From positions 1 to 41,787 of the forward strand of contig JAIQFA010000042.1 in NCBI GenBank assembly GCA_020073525.1: 41,787 nucleotides of DNA, read 5' to 3'. This document shows, one piece after another, positions 30,538 to 40,317 of this stretch. The notes below the pieces were generated by a model. It was not told the origin of the DNA, made no database searches, and was given only the letters and a program-made list of their open reading frames with translations. Position 1 is the first letter of the stretch, and the number at the start of each line of letters is the position of its first letter. This stretch comes from Terriglobia bacterium (GTDB lineage: Bacteria > Acidobacteriota > Terriglobia > Terriglobales > Acidobacteriaceae). A program made the position numbers and the translations under genes.

Positions 30538-32214
30538 TCAAGGTATCGGCGGCGCTTCCGGCACTGCAGCGCCATCGGCTCTCGCATCCGAAGCACCATA
30601 GTTCACCTTGGTCGTGCTGTCGTGGAGTACTGCTTGCCCGCGCCCCATCGCCGTCGAATACTCTTTGCGCACATCCAAAGCATGCCCCATCTTCGTAAGC
30701 TGCTCGATGGATTCGGGGGTAACACGCGATTCGATCACGATGTTGCATCCCAGTTCTGGATGGACGGTAAACCGTGGCTCTTCCATAGCGGCCTGGATAT
30801 TCATCTTGTAATCGACGACGTTCGAGACAAATTGCGCGTGTGCCAGCGGCTGATTCATGCCGCCCATAATGCCGAAACCGATGTGCTGGTCCCCGTGCTC
30901 CATGAATGCTGGAATGATAGTGTGAAAGGGACGCTTATGGCCGGCGAGGGCGTCAGGCGACGCACGGTCGAGCGAAAACAGCGCGCCGCGATTCTGCAAC
31001 GCGAATCCCATCCCCTGCACCGTCACCTTCGATCCGAAGTAGGAATAGTTGCTCTGAATGATAGAGAGAATATTACCCTCGCGGTCGACCACTGAAAAAT
31101 AGGTCGTGTCGCTCCCGGAGAGCGCGCCAGGAGCGACGGTGCAGTTCGCCTTGGCGGGATCGATCAGGCCGGCACGCTTGGCCGCGTATTCTTTGGAGAG
31201 CAACTGCTTCACTGGGATATTGCCGAACCTGGGATCGCCATCGTAGGCCTTGACGTCGGCATAAGCCAGCTTCATCGCTTCGATCCTGGTATGCAACTCG
31301 GTGGCGCTATGTGGTCCGCCGGGAGCAGGTTTGAACTGCTCCATAATATTCAGCATCTCGAGTGCGGCCATGCCATCGCCGTTCGGAGGGAGTTCATAGA
31401 CAGTCCAATCTCGGTATCGAGTCGAGATGGGCTCGACCCACTCCGCGGAATATTGAGCCAGGTCTTCGGCGGACATCGTGCCTCCGAGCGCGGCGGAAGT
31501 TTTCAAAATGGCCTGTGCGATCGCTCCTCTGTAGAAGGCCGACTCGCCTTCGTTGGCAATCCGCGTCAGCGCCTGGGCGACGTCGGGATTGCGAAAGATC
31601 TGACCCGTCTCGGGCACGGTGCCCGCAGGCAGAAAGACGCGCTGACTCTCCGGATTCTGCATCAGCCCCGTTTGAGAAGACTTCCAGAATTCATGAATCA
31701 GCTCAGGCACCGGATAACCGTGGTCCGCATAGAAGATGGCGGGTTGAAAGAGATCCCGCCAAGGTAGCTTGCCGAACCGCTGGTGGAGTTTCGTCCACCC
31801 ATCCACGACGCCGGGCACGGTGACGGAGTCGATTCCGGATTGCGGCATCTCGGTCACGCCCTTGGCTTTCAGATACTCAATGGTGAGTGCTTTGGGTGCC
31901 CATCCACTGGCATTCAAGCCATACAGTTTGCCCGTTTTGGCTTCCCAGTAAATCGCGAAGAGGTCGCCGCCCATTCCATTCATCATCGGCTCGGCAACTC
32001 CCAACACAGCATTGGCCGCAATGGCCGCGTCGATCGCAGAGCCCCCCTGCTCCAGCACTCTTGCGCCCACCTGGGATGCCTGCACATAGCTGGTCGCAAC
32101 GATGCCATATTTCGTAATCACCACGGAGCGCCCGTAAGAGCGATCCTGTGCTGATAGGCAAGCAGTGGCTGCGGTGAACGCTAGAAAAGCGAGTGCGGTT
32201 CTGAGGGAAGTCAT
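30538..32214 (-). CDS. ggt: Gamma-glutamyltransferase, exported
   Basis: Ggt cleaves the gamma-glutamyl bond of glutathione and related compounds; it self-cleaves to two chains at a threonine that becomes the nucleophile. From ATG 32214 (558 residues) there is a signal peptide (MTSLRTALAFLAFTAATACLSA). NAVLGVAEPMMNGMGGDLFAIYWE and the autoprocessing site SGSDTTYFSVVDREGN (Thr370) follow. The usual TTHFS is TTYFS here. GFALQNRGALFSLD and MGGMNQPLAHAQFV close the small subunit. GGAG lies about ten bases upstream. The 3' end abuts a deletion junction, and the tail ADGAAVPEAPPIP may be shortened or altered. Confidence 0.94.
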   Translation of the reverse strand: MTSLRTALAFLAFTAATACLSAQDRSYGRSVVITKYGIVATSYVQASQVGARVLEQGGSAIDAAIAANAVLGVAEPMMNGMGGDLFAIYWEAKTGKLYGLNASGWAPKALTIEYLKAKGVTEMPQSGIDSVTVPGVVDGWTKLHQRFGKLPWRDLFQPAIFYADHGYPVPELIHEFWKSSQTGLMQNPESQRVFLPAGTVPETGQIFRNPDVAQALTRIANEGESAFYRGAIAQAILKTSAALGGTMSAEDLAQYSAEWVEPISTRYRDWTVYELPPNGDGMAALEMLNIMEQFKPAPGGPHSATELHTRIEAMKLAYADVKAYDGDPRFGNIPVKQLLSKEYAAKRAGLIDPAKANCTVAPGALSGSDTTYFSVVDREGNILSIIQSNYSYFGSKVTVQGMGFALQNRGALFSLDRASPDALAGHKRPFHTIIPAFMEHGDQHIGFGIMGGMNQPLAHAQFVSNVVDYKMNIQAAMEEPRFTVHPELGCNIVIESRVTPESIEQLTKMGHALDVRKEYSTAMGRGQAVLHDSTTKVNYGASDARADGAAVPEAPPIP

Positions 32215-32326
32215 TCGTTTCTCTCTCCAGTCCCGGATTAGGGTATTCGCTTTTAGAGACGCGAACAACCATGCGGGCTGCGTTATTTGCTTTTTGTTCG
32301 CCTTGTGTCATACTCCGGCGAGAGCG

Positions 32327-32374
32327 CTGCCGAGCTACCGCTCGGCTGGACGGACGAATGCGTCCGTCCCTACG
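32327..32374. repeat. REP-type palindrome pair (R17) upstream of dnaB
   Basis: CCGAGctaccgCTCGG then GGACGGACgaatGCGTCCGTCC and CTACG. It lies between the divergent ggt and dnaB genes. Confidence 0.75.
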
Positions 32375-32441
32375 CGATTCCTGGTAAGGCGCTAGAGTTT
32401 GGCTCGGCCACGAAAGTTTAGTTTCGGACACGTTTTCCGTC

Positions 32442-32480
32442 TGTTCCACAGCACGGAACATTGTTCCACAGGCAGAACAA
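32442..32480. promoter_or_regulatory. Operator-like repeats upstream of dnaB
   Basis: TGTTCCACAG occurs at 32442-32451 and again at 32462-32471, exactly 20 bp apart. Between them GGAACA-T-TGTTCC (32455-32467) is a perfect palindrome, and TTGTTC/GAACAA forms another dyad to 32480. GTTCCACA resembles a relaxed DnaA box and recurs near dnaA (1528-1536). Confidence 0.6.
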
Positions 32481-32488
32481 AGGTTACG

Positions 32489-33877
32489 ATGCAACGCACT
32501 CACTTAAACATCGTGGCGACTCTGGAAACCACCATCGGCCGCATGCCGGCAAATATTGAAGCGGAGCGCTCCATCCTGGGCGCTGTGCTGCTCGACAATC
32601 ATGCCTTCAACGATGCGGCTGAGCACCTGAAGCCGGAAGACTTTTCCATCGACTCGCATCGGCGGATTTATTCGCGGATGATGGATTTGGCCGAGTCTTC
32701 GCGGCCGATTGACATCATTACGCTGGTCGAAGAGCTGGAACAAAAGAAGGATCTGCAAGCGGTCGGAGATGTTGGTTACATTTCCGGCCTGCTGGACGGC
32801 GTTCCCGACCGGCCTTCGATTGAGCACTACGTTCGAATCGTCCGCGACAAGGCCATCCTGCGTGGGCTGATTAACGTTTCCAACACCGCTATCGCCAAAG
32901 CCAGTGAGCAGGCCGATCCTGCCGACGAAATTCTCAACGAAGCGGAAGCTGCCGTTTTCCAGCTTTCGGAGAAGCGCATTGGCAAGGGCTTTCAGGGCAT
33001 CAAGGAGATTGTCCGCAACTCCTTCGGATCGGTCGACGCCCTGTTGCAACGTGGCCAGCGTATTACCGGGCTCGCCACGCATTACACCGACCTCGATGAG
33101 ATGACTAGCGGCTTCCAGAAATCTGACCTCGTCATTCTTGCGGCGCGGCCTTCCATGGGCAAAACTTCGTTCGCGATGAATATCGCCGAGAATGCCGCCA
33201 TCGACGATGGCAAGGTGGTCGGCGTCTTCTCGCTGGAAATGTCGAGTGAGGCCCTGCTGCAGCGGCTGCTCTGTTCGCGCGCGATTGTCGACGCGCACAA
33301 GATGCGGACCGGCTCGCTCTGGGGCGATGACATGAAAAAGATTGTCCGCGCCATGGAAGAGCTTTCGAATGCCCCGATGTTTATCGACGACTCTCCGGGA
33401 ATTTCGATCAGCGAAATGCGCGCTAAGGCCCGGCGGTTGAAACAGTCGCAAGGGCGGTTGGACCTGCTGGTCGTCGACTACCTGCAACTCATGTCGGGAG
33501 GCAGCAAGCGCTTTGAAAACCGTACCCAGGAAGTTTCTTCAATTTCGCGCGGACTGAAAGCCATCGCCAAAGAGCTGGCGGTTCCAGTCGTGGCGTTGTC
33601 GCAGCTCAGCCGCGCTCCCGAAAGCCGGGGCGGCGACCACCGGCCGCAGCTCTCCGATCTACGCGAATCCGGGTCGATCGAGCAGGACGCCGACGTTGTT
33701 ATGTTTATCTTCCGCGAAGAGATCTACAAGCAGGACGATCCCGACCTCAAAGGCCGCGCCGAAATCATCATTGCCAAGCAGCGCAACGGCCCCATCGGCA
33801 AATTCAATCTCGCGTTCTTGCACAATTCCACGCGTTTTGCCAACATGCTCGAAGGCAATAACGAGCCTAGCGAGTAG
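32489..33877 (+). CDS. dnaB: Replicative DNA helicase DnaB
   Basis: DnaB is the hexameric 5'-3' helicase at the replication fork. From ATG 32489 the product is 462 residues. The N-terminal domain starts RMPANIEAERSILGAVLLDN. The RecA-like domain has Walker A ARPSMGKTSFAMN, the VVDYLQLM Walker B, and the conserved SQLSRAPESRGGDHRPQLSDLRESGSIEQDADVV stretch with the arginine finger nearby. AAGGTT precedes this ATG. The frame opens further upstream at TTG 32399, but that would put the operator-like repeats inside the gene. No intein is present. Confidence 0.97.
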   Translation: MQRTHLNIVATLETTIGRMPANIEAERSILGAVLLDNHAFNDAAEHLKPEDFSIDSHRRIYSRMMDLAESSRPIDIITLVEELEQKKDLQAVGDVGYISGLLDGVPDRPSIEHYVRIVRDKAILRGLINVSNTAIAKASEQADPADEILNEAEAAVFQLSEKRIGKGFQGIKEIVRNSFGSVDALLQRGQRITGLATHYTDLDEMTSGFQKSDLVILAARPSMGKTSFAMNIAENAAIDDGKVVGVFSLEMSSEALLQRLLCSRAIVDAHKMRTGSLWGDDMKKIVRAMEELSNAPMFIDDSPGISISEMRAKARRLKQSQGRLDLLVVDYLQLMSGGSKRFENRTQEVSSISRGLKAIAKELAVPVVALSQLSRAPESRGGDHRPQLSDLRESGSIEQDADVVMFIFREEIYKQDDPDLKGRAEIIIAKQRNGPIGKFNLAFLHNSTRFANMLEGNNEPSE

Positions 33878-34080
33878 CCGAAAGTACCCATCTGAAGGCT
33901 GGTTCCCGCCCTGCTTTGAGCGGGGCATAGCCCCGTCATCGCGCGCGCAAGAGCTTGAGACCAAGCCCCGACCCTGGGACACCCCTGGCCTGTGGAAAAA
34001 TATGTGGATGCTAAGGATGTTGTCCAGAATTCGCAGGCATCGACCGGTTGGTACCCACTTTTCCCCGCAGTTTAAGCGTT
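33878..34080. other. Gene-free DNA with DnaA-box-like sites
   Basis: After dnaB comes a short REP hairpin (CGGGGcataGCCCCG, 33920-33935). TGTGGAAAA (33991-33999, complement TTTTCCACA) and TGTGGATG (34003-34010, complement CATCCACA) follow on one face, then TTGTCCAGA (34020-34028). The DNA to the right (34080-34115) is A+T-rich. This is closer to the DnaA box than anything between dnaA and dnaN. Confidence 0.45.
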
Positions 34081-34196
34081 TCTAAAGCTATGTTTCTAAG
34101 TTAGTTAACTCTCGTTTCGACGACGATTGGCGGAACCGCTTGCGAATCAGTACTTTCGTCACAAAATGTGAGATTTGCACATAATCCGAAAGACTA

Positions 34197-34625
34197 GGAG
34201 CCGCGTCGGCCGCGGCTTAACCGCCTGATCCGCTTCACTGTATCCCCGATAAGTGATGCAAAAACGGAGGCTTGCCACCGGAACGCATTTGCGCCGCTGG
34301 TCGCGGTTCACGTCACAGACACCCGTGACGCGCCTCACGGCGAAGGCGCACCCCAAAACATAGGCTCTTACGGGAAGGAGGAGACTGGATGTCCTCCTGG
34401 TCTGATCTGCGTGTTGACGGAGAGCCGCGACGCTTTCGTCATTTCCAGCCCTTCACTACACGCGGGTTTCTGGTCTGCACGTTTTCTGGTCGTCTTCAAG
34501 ACAATTCTGGATAGGGTCCGGTCGTTCTCGCTTCGTCCGCCTGTGAAGTTGCGGAAAGATGAGGCTGCCTGATCCGGACCGCAAGCTTTTTATGCCTTCT
34601 AACCTCTTCTCACGGAGAAACTTCA
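34197..34625 (+). promoter_or_regulatory. Structured leader region upstream of amt
   Basis: Several stems: AGCCGCG/CGCGGCT (34199-34217), AGGAGGA-gactggatg-TCCTCCT (34376-34398), and a long-range pair GGTCCGG (34515-34521) with CCGGACC (34575-34581) that encloses TCCGC/GCGGA and is followed by GCAAGCTTTTTATG. The last could be an attenuator or riboswitch-like switch before amt. I do not recognise a known riboswitch and see no good sigma-54 site. Confidence 0.4.
34389..34514 (+). CDS. Possible 41-residue leader peptide
   Basis: ATG 34389 is preceded by GGAAGGAGGAGACTGG, one of the strongest ribosome sites in the window, and opens a 41-codon frame (MSSWSDLRVDGEPRRFRHFQ and on) ending at TAG 34514. 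The ribosome site itself lies in an AGGAGGA/TCCTCCT hairpin. The stop sits directly before the GGTCCGG stem. It may be a regulatory leader peptide for amt, or chance. Confidence 0.35.
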   Translation: MSSWSDLRVDGEPRRFRHFQPFTTRGFLVCTFSGRLQDNSG

Positions 34626-35879
34626 ATGCTGCATCTTGATACTGGTAATACAGGATTCATGATTCTATGCACCAGCCTGGTCATGCTGATGACACCCGGT
34701 CTTGCCTTTTTTTATGGCGGCCTGGTGGGGCGCAAGAACGTGCTCGCCATCATGATTCAGAGCTTTGTCTCGATGGGCTGGACGACGGTGATCTGGTACC
34801 TGTACGGCTATTCGCTTTGCTTCAGCGGCGACTGGCACGGGGTCATCGGCAACTTCCACAACGCATTTCTGCGCGGCGTCGACCTCACGACCCCGTCGCC
34901 GAATGAAACCATTCCGATGTTTGTGTTCATTGCGTACCAGATGATGTTTGCCATTATTACTCCCGCGCTTATTTCGGGCGCTTTCACCAACCGGGTCACC
35001 TTCAAGGCTTACATGCTGTTCCTGACCGGCTGGCTCACCTTCGTCTACTTTCCCTTTGTCCACATGGTTTGGGGCGGAGGTTTTCTGCAGAAGTGGGGCG
35101 TGCTGGACTTTGCCGGTGGCATCGTGGTGCACAACATCGCGGGTGTTGCCGCGCTGGCGTCCGTGTTGTATGTGGGCAAGCGCCATACGGCGGATCGCGG
35201 AACGCACAGCATCCCGCTGGTTGCCTTGGGAACCGGCCTGCTGTGGTTTGGATGGTACGGCTTTAACGCAGGCAGTGAAATGCGCGTCGATTCTGTGACT
35301 GCCACCGCATTTCTGAACACCGATTTGGCTGCGTCGTTCGCGGCGGTTGCGTGGTTGTTTGTGGCATGGATCAACGAGAAGAAGCCGAAACTCCTCGGCT
35401 TGCTTACTGGAGCCGTTGCCGGGTTGGCGACCGTCACTCCCGCGGCGGGCTATGTTTCTCCGACCACCGCAGTCATCATCGGCCTGGTGGCTGGAGTGGT
35501 GTGCTACTACGCGGTTGAAATGAAGAACAAGCTGCACTGGGATGACGCGCTGGATGTCTGGGGAGTTCACGGTGTAGGCGGCTTCCTTGGCATCGTAATG
35601 CTGGGAGTCTTTGCCAACAAGCAATTCAACCCTTCCGGCGCGAATGGATTGCTCTACGGCGATCCAACGTTCCTGCTCAAGCAAGTCGTGGCCGTGACCT
35701 TCTCGTCAGTATGGGCCTTTGTATTCACCTATGCGATGTTGCGCATTATCGATATGTTCACGACGGTGAAAGTCGATGAGATGAGCGAGGAAATCGGCCT
35801 CGACGAAAGCATCCACGGCGAACACGCTTATGAGGAGGTTCCAGCGCACGAGGATCTCTTCCATGCGGGCGTACGCTAA
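34626..35879 (+). CDS. amt: Ammonium transporter (Amt family)
   Basis: A trimeric inner-membrane channel for ammonium. The 417-residue protein has 11 predicted membrane helices and begins TGFMILCTSLVMLMTPGLAFFYGGLVGRKN, the Amt signature. The twin pore histidines appear in VVHNIAGVAAL and WGVHGVGGFLG; MRVDSVTATAFLNTDLAA is also typical. The C-terminal tail (TVKVDEMSEEIGLDESIHGEH) has the motif that couples to PII protein GlnK, but glnK is not adjacent. CACGGAGAAACTTCA precedes the ATG. Its last 17 bases overlap the porin start. Confidence 0.97.
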   Translation: MLHLDTGNTGFMILCTSLVMLMTPGLAFFYGGLVGRKNVLAIMIQSFVSMGWTTVIWYLYGYSLCFSGDWHGVIGNFHNAFLRGVDLTTPSPNETIPMFVFIAYQMMFAIITPALISGAFTNRVTFKAYMLFLTGWLTFVYFPFVHMVWGGGFLQKWGVLDFAGGIVVHNIAGVAALASVLYVGKRHTADRGTHSIPLVALGTGLLWFGWYGFNAGSEMRVDSVTATAFLNTDLAASFAAVAWLFVAWINEKKPKLLGLLTGAVAGLATVTPAAGYVSPTTAVIIGLVAGVVCYYAVEMKNKLHWDDALDVWGVHGVGGFLGIVMLGVFANKQFNPSGANGLLYGDPTFLLKQVVAVTFSSVWAFVFTYAMLRIIDMFTTVKVDEMSEEIGLDESIHGEHAYEEVPAHEDLFHAGVR

Positions 35880-37143
35880 CCCGATTGAAGCAGATTGGCG
35901 TAAGGCTGTGCGGATTGCCCGACTGAACCTCGGCAAATGGATCGTGGCCGGGATGGTCGCAGCAGGGATGATCGTTGGGTCATCCCTGCCGGCCCATTCT
36001 CAAACGGGAGATACCTCACCTGCTTCTTCTTCTGCTCCGGCTGCCGGCGGAACCGAGGCAAGACCGTGGTGGCGTGGCATTACCACCGACGGGTTTGTGT
36101 CTCTCTCCTACACCTACAACGACAATGTTCCGGCGCAGCGCATCAACCAGTTTCGGGTGTTCGACTTCAACGACGACGATCCCCAGTTGGACGTAGCTCA
36201 ACTGGTTATTCAACGAGCGATCAGCGAACCGAAACAATTCGGCTTCCGCTTCGACCTGATGGCAGGCTCGGGAGTGCCGGAGGTGACGGCCGCTTATGGC
36301 CTCTTCCGCAACACGCATAGTGGAATTGCGCATCATGTGGACATTCCCGAATTCTTTGTCAGCTACATTGCTCCTCTCGGAAAGGGTCTGCGTTTCGATG
36401 TTGGGAAATACCCTACCCACATGGGATACGAGGTAATCGGCGGGTACGACGGCTACAACGACAACTTCAGCCGCGGCTTCATCTTCGGGTACGGAATACC
36501 GTTTACGCATACCGGCATCAAGGCGACCTATGTTTTTAGCAGTAAGGTGACGGGCATGGTTTCCATCTGCAATGGATGGGATGACGTGCAGCGCCTTAAC
36601 CATGCCTACACGGCGTCGGGACAGCTAGCGGTGGCTCCGACCAAGAGCTTGAATCTGGCTTTCAATTTTATTCACGGGCCGGAGCGTTTGCAGAATACTC
36701 ACGACCAGCGCAGCGCTTACGAATTGGTTGCGACGTGGAAACCGCTTTCGAAGATCACCCTGGGCGGTGATGGTGTCTATGGTCACGAAGAGAATGGTGT
36801 CGCGGTTGGTCACGACGCGATTTGGAGAGGACTGGCGGGATACGCGAAGTACAACCTCACATCGAAATTTGCGCTTGCATTCCGCGGAGAGGTTTTCAAC
36901 GACGCCGGCGGCACCCGCACTGGCACCGACCAGACTTTGCAGGGATTCACCTTCACTCCCGAATACGATATGAACGCGAAATTCTCCCGGTTGAACCCTC
37001 ATTTCAGGAAGGCAGACGGGAAGTTTGTGGTGCGGGGCGAGGTGCGTTGGGATCTGTCGAACAAGAATGTGTTTTTCGAGGGGAGCAATCCGACCGAGGA
37101 TCGGCAGTTCACGCGGGCGGTGAACTTGATCTATCTATTCTGA
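35863..37143 (+). CDS. Outer-membrane beta-barrel porin (OmpL/bbp2-like)
   Basis: From ATG 35863 (GAGGATC upstream) the product is 426 residues. A long N-terminal region leads to a signal helix (WIVAGMVAAGMIVGSSLPAHSQ). A barrel then starts with GFVSLSYTYNDNVP and contains many alternating strands (RFDVGKYPTHMGYE, LAFRGEVFNDAGG, KFVVRGEVRWDLS) and ends in LIYLF, a C-terminal aromatic typical of barrel insertion. It resembles the putative beta-barrel porin-2 family. Overlap with amt suggests a two-gene operon, perhaps letting ammonium or nitrogen compounds cross the outer membrane; this is inference. An alternative start is 35830. Confidence 0.85.
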   Translation: MRAYANPIEADWRKAVRIARLNLGKWIVAGMVAAGMIVGSSLPAHSQTGDTSPASSSAPAAGGTEARPWWRGITTDGFVSLSYTYNDNVPAQRINQFRVFDFNDDDPQLDVAQLVIQRAISEPKQFGFRFDLMAGSGVPEVTAAYGLFRNTHSGIAHHVDIPEFFVSYIAPLGKGLRFDVGKYPTHMGYEVIGGYDGYNDNFSRGFIFGYGIPFTHTGIKATYVFSSKVTGMVSICNGWDDVQRLNHAYTASGQLAVAPTKSLNLAFNFIHGPERLQNTHDQRSAYELVATWKPLSKITLGGDGVYGHEENGVAVGHDAIWRGLAGYAKYNLTSKFALAFRGEVFNDAGGTRTGTDQTLQGFTFTPEYDMNAKFSRLNPHFRKADGKFVVRGEVRWDLSNKNVFFEGSNPTEDRQFTRAVNLIYLF

Positions 37144-37147
37144 GGTT

Positions 37148-38956
<1,809 letters not shown>

Positions 38957-39000
38957 GAGGACAGCTTGATTCTAACAGGGTACGACTGACGTAACCTCGA

Positions 39001-39028
39001 CAAGGATTGAACAAGGACATGATCCTTG
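39001..39028. promoter_or_regulatory. Half-site array upstream of the second antitoxin gene
   Basis: CAAGGA at 39001, CAAGGA at 39012 and inverted TCCTTG at 39023 are spaced 11 bp apart. The last two form the palindrome CAAGGA-CATGA-TCCTTG. This lies 14 bp before the antitoxin ATG and is a likely autoregulatory site. Confidence 0.5.
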
Positions 39029-39041
39029 CTATGCTCTGAGC

Positions 39042-39353
39042 ATGGCGAAGGTCACGAGTAAACTCCAGCTTACGCTTCCGAAGGCGATCGCCGACCAATA
39101 CAAGATTCGTCCGGGGGACGATCTGGATTGGCTACCCGCTGGCGAGGCAATTCGGGTGGTAAAACGGTCGCGGTCCGCGTCCCGCAGAGCGGACGCTGCC
39201 ACGCTCCAGCAGCGACTCCGACTCTTTGAGCAGGCGACGGCCCGCCAGGAAAAGCGAAACGCTGCATTCCGGAAGAAGCATGCGCTCGGAGCCCAACCTT
39301 CAAACCGCGGTTGGACAAGAGAGGACCTTTACGATCGTGGCCTTCCTCGTTGA
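39042..39353 (+). CDS. AbrB/SpoVT-fold antitoxin
   Basis: 103 residues starting MAKVTSKLQLTLPKAIADQY and continuing KIRPGDDLDWLPAGEAIRVV, the AbrB swapped-hairpin DNA-binding domain. A basic helix follows (RRADAATLQQRLRLFEQATARQEKR) and a C-terminal GWTREDLYDRGLPR motif common in VapB partners of PIN toxins. It overlaps the toxin gene by 17 bases. Palindromic half-sites lie just upstream. Confidence 0.88.
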   Translation: MAKVTSKLQLTLPKAIADQYKIRPGDDLDWLPAGEAIRVVKRSRSASRRADAATLQQRLRLFEQATARQEKRNAAFRKKHALGAQPSNRGWTREDLYDRGLPR

Positions 39354-39768
39354 TACAAATGTGCTTGTCTACCGTTTTGATGCCCGTTATCCGGAGAAGC
39401 AGCGAATTGCTCGTGATGTTCTGCATCGGGGACTCAGAGATGACTCCGCCCGCATTCCCCACCAAGCGCTGCTCGAGTTTGTGTCTGCAGTGACACGCAC
39501 AAGAGTCGGCTCTGATCCCCTGCTATCCTTGGACGAAGCGCACCAGGAAGTGGAAGAACTCATGACGCAGTTCCCCATCCTTTATCCGAACGCCGCGGTT
39601 GTTCATTCAGCGCTCTTAGGCGCGGTGGCATATCGGATTTCCTGGTTCGATGCGCACCTCTGGGCCTACGCCGAACATTATGGTTTGGAGGAGATCATCT
39701 CCGAGGACCTCGAGCATGGGCGGTTGTATGGCAGCGTCCGGGTAAGGAATCCGTTCCAGCCAGGGTGA
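39337..39768 (+). CDS. vapC: PIN-domain toxin (VapC family)
   Basis: From GTG 39337 the product is 143 residues, VAFLVDTNVLVYRFDARYPE, with the first PIN Asp in VDTN. The conserved Glu lies in HQALLEFVSAV, and the acidic residues in ISWFDAHLWAYAEHYG and ISEDLEHG complete the nuclease site. GAGGACC lies about ten bases upstream inside the antitoxin gene. The longer frame to 39226 is mostly antisense to no known domain and is rejected. This is a second toxin-antitoxin pair, distinct in sequence from that at 27959-28592. Confidence 0.9.
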   Translation: MAFLVDTNVLVYRFDARYPEKQRIARDVLHRGLRDDSARIPHQALLEFVSAVTRTRVGSDPLLSLDEAHQEVEELMTQFPILYPNAAVVHSALLGAVAYRISWFDAHLWAYAEHYGLEEIISEDLEHGRLYGSVRVRNPFQPG

Positions 39769-39812
39769 CGCTTGCTTGTGGCTCACGCGCCTTCTGAGCG
39801 ATGATTGTCTGC

Positions 39813-40232
39813 ATGAACACAGCACTCTGGGTCGCCGTCATTGGTGCGCTAGCGACATTGATAGCTGCGACCATCACTCATTTCCTGGCACGTCGTCGTG
39901 AATACCAGCTGCGGGAACTGCAGTTCAAACTAGATCGCTATGTTGACTTTCTAGGAGGGTTTGCAGAATTCGGGAGCGCAACAAAATCACACGAAGTACA
40001 CCTACGAATCGCCAGCGCAGTGAACGTAATGAACCTAATCGCCAGCCGGGAGGTTCTGGAGCAGGTCTATAGGCTCTTCGATTACATCCGCACCCACAAG
40101 GATGGCTCTTATTCCATCGTCGAGCAAGATGAGATCATACGCCAGATTATTTTGGCGATTCGTGGCGATCTTGGACAAACCACGGCTGACATTATGAAAT
40201 TCCAATTTCGCGTGATTTCTCCCGGCGTATGA
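39813..40232 (+). CDS. Small membrane-anchored hypothetical protein
   Basis: Not recognised. ATG 39813 gives 139 residues: one N-terminal membrane helix (ALWVAVIGALATLIAATITHFLA) then a basic stop-transfer (RRREYQLRELQFKLDRY) and a cytoplasmic helical domain of about 100 residues without cysteines. The layout resembles other single-span proteins with a coiled, mostly helical cytosolic part. A start at 39801 is possible. It shares a terminator with the convergent rpoD. Confidence 0.7.
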   Translation: MNTALWVAVIGALATLIAATITHFLARRREYQLRELQFKLDRYVDFLGGFAEFGSATKSHEVHLRIASAVNVMNLIASREVLEQVYRLFDYIRTHKDGSYSIVEQDEIIRQIILAIRGDLGQTTADIMKFQFRVISPGV

Positions 40233-40268
40233 AGACTCGCCTCCGGAAAGTAGGGATTGCGGTGGAAT

Positions 40269-40298
40269 AAAAGGGGCGCGATTACTCGCGCCCCTTTT
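40269..40298. terminator. Bidirectional intrinsic terminator
   Basis: AAAAGGGGCGCGA (40269-40281) and TCGCGCCCCTTTT (40286-40298) form a perfect 13-pair stem with loop TTAC and A/T runs on both sides. It ends both the membrane-protein gene (+) and rpoD (-). Confidence 0.92.
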
Positions 40299-40317
40299 CT
40301 GCCATCCAACTTCTAAC

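Noticed and set aside
3663..33940. CRISPR array
   Set aside because: The many short palindromes are dispersed, not regularly spaced with unique spacers, and no cas genes are present. They fit REP-type elements.
34125..34145. TGGCGG...TTGC as a sigma-54 promoter for amt
   Set aside because: The spacing between the GG and GC elements is one base too long and the site is nearly 500 bp from the gene.
34243..34365. 35-codon frame upstream of amt starting near 34257
   Set aside because: No convincing ribosome site and a basic, low-information sequence; it overlaps paired DNA and looks like chance.
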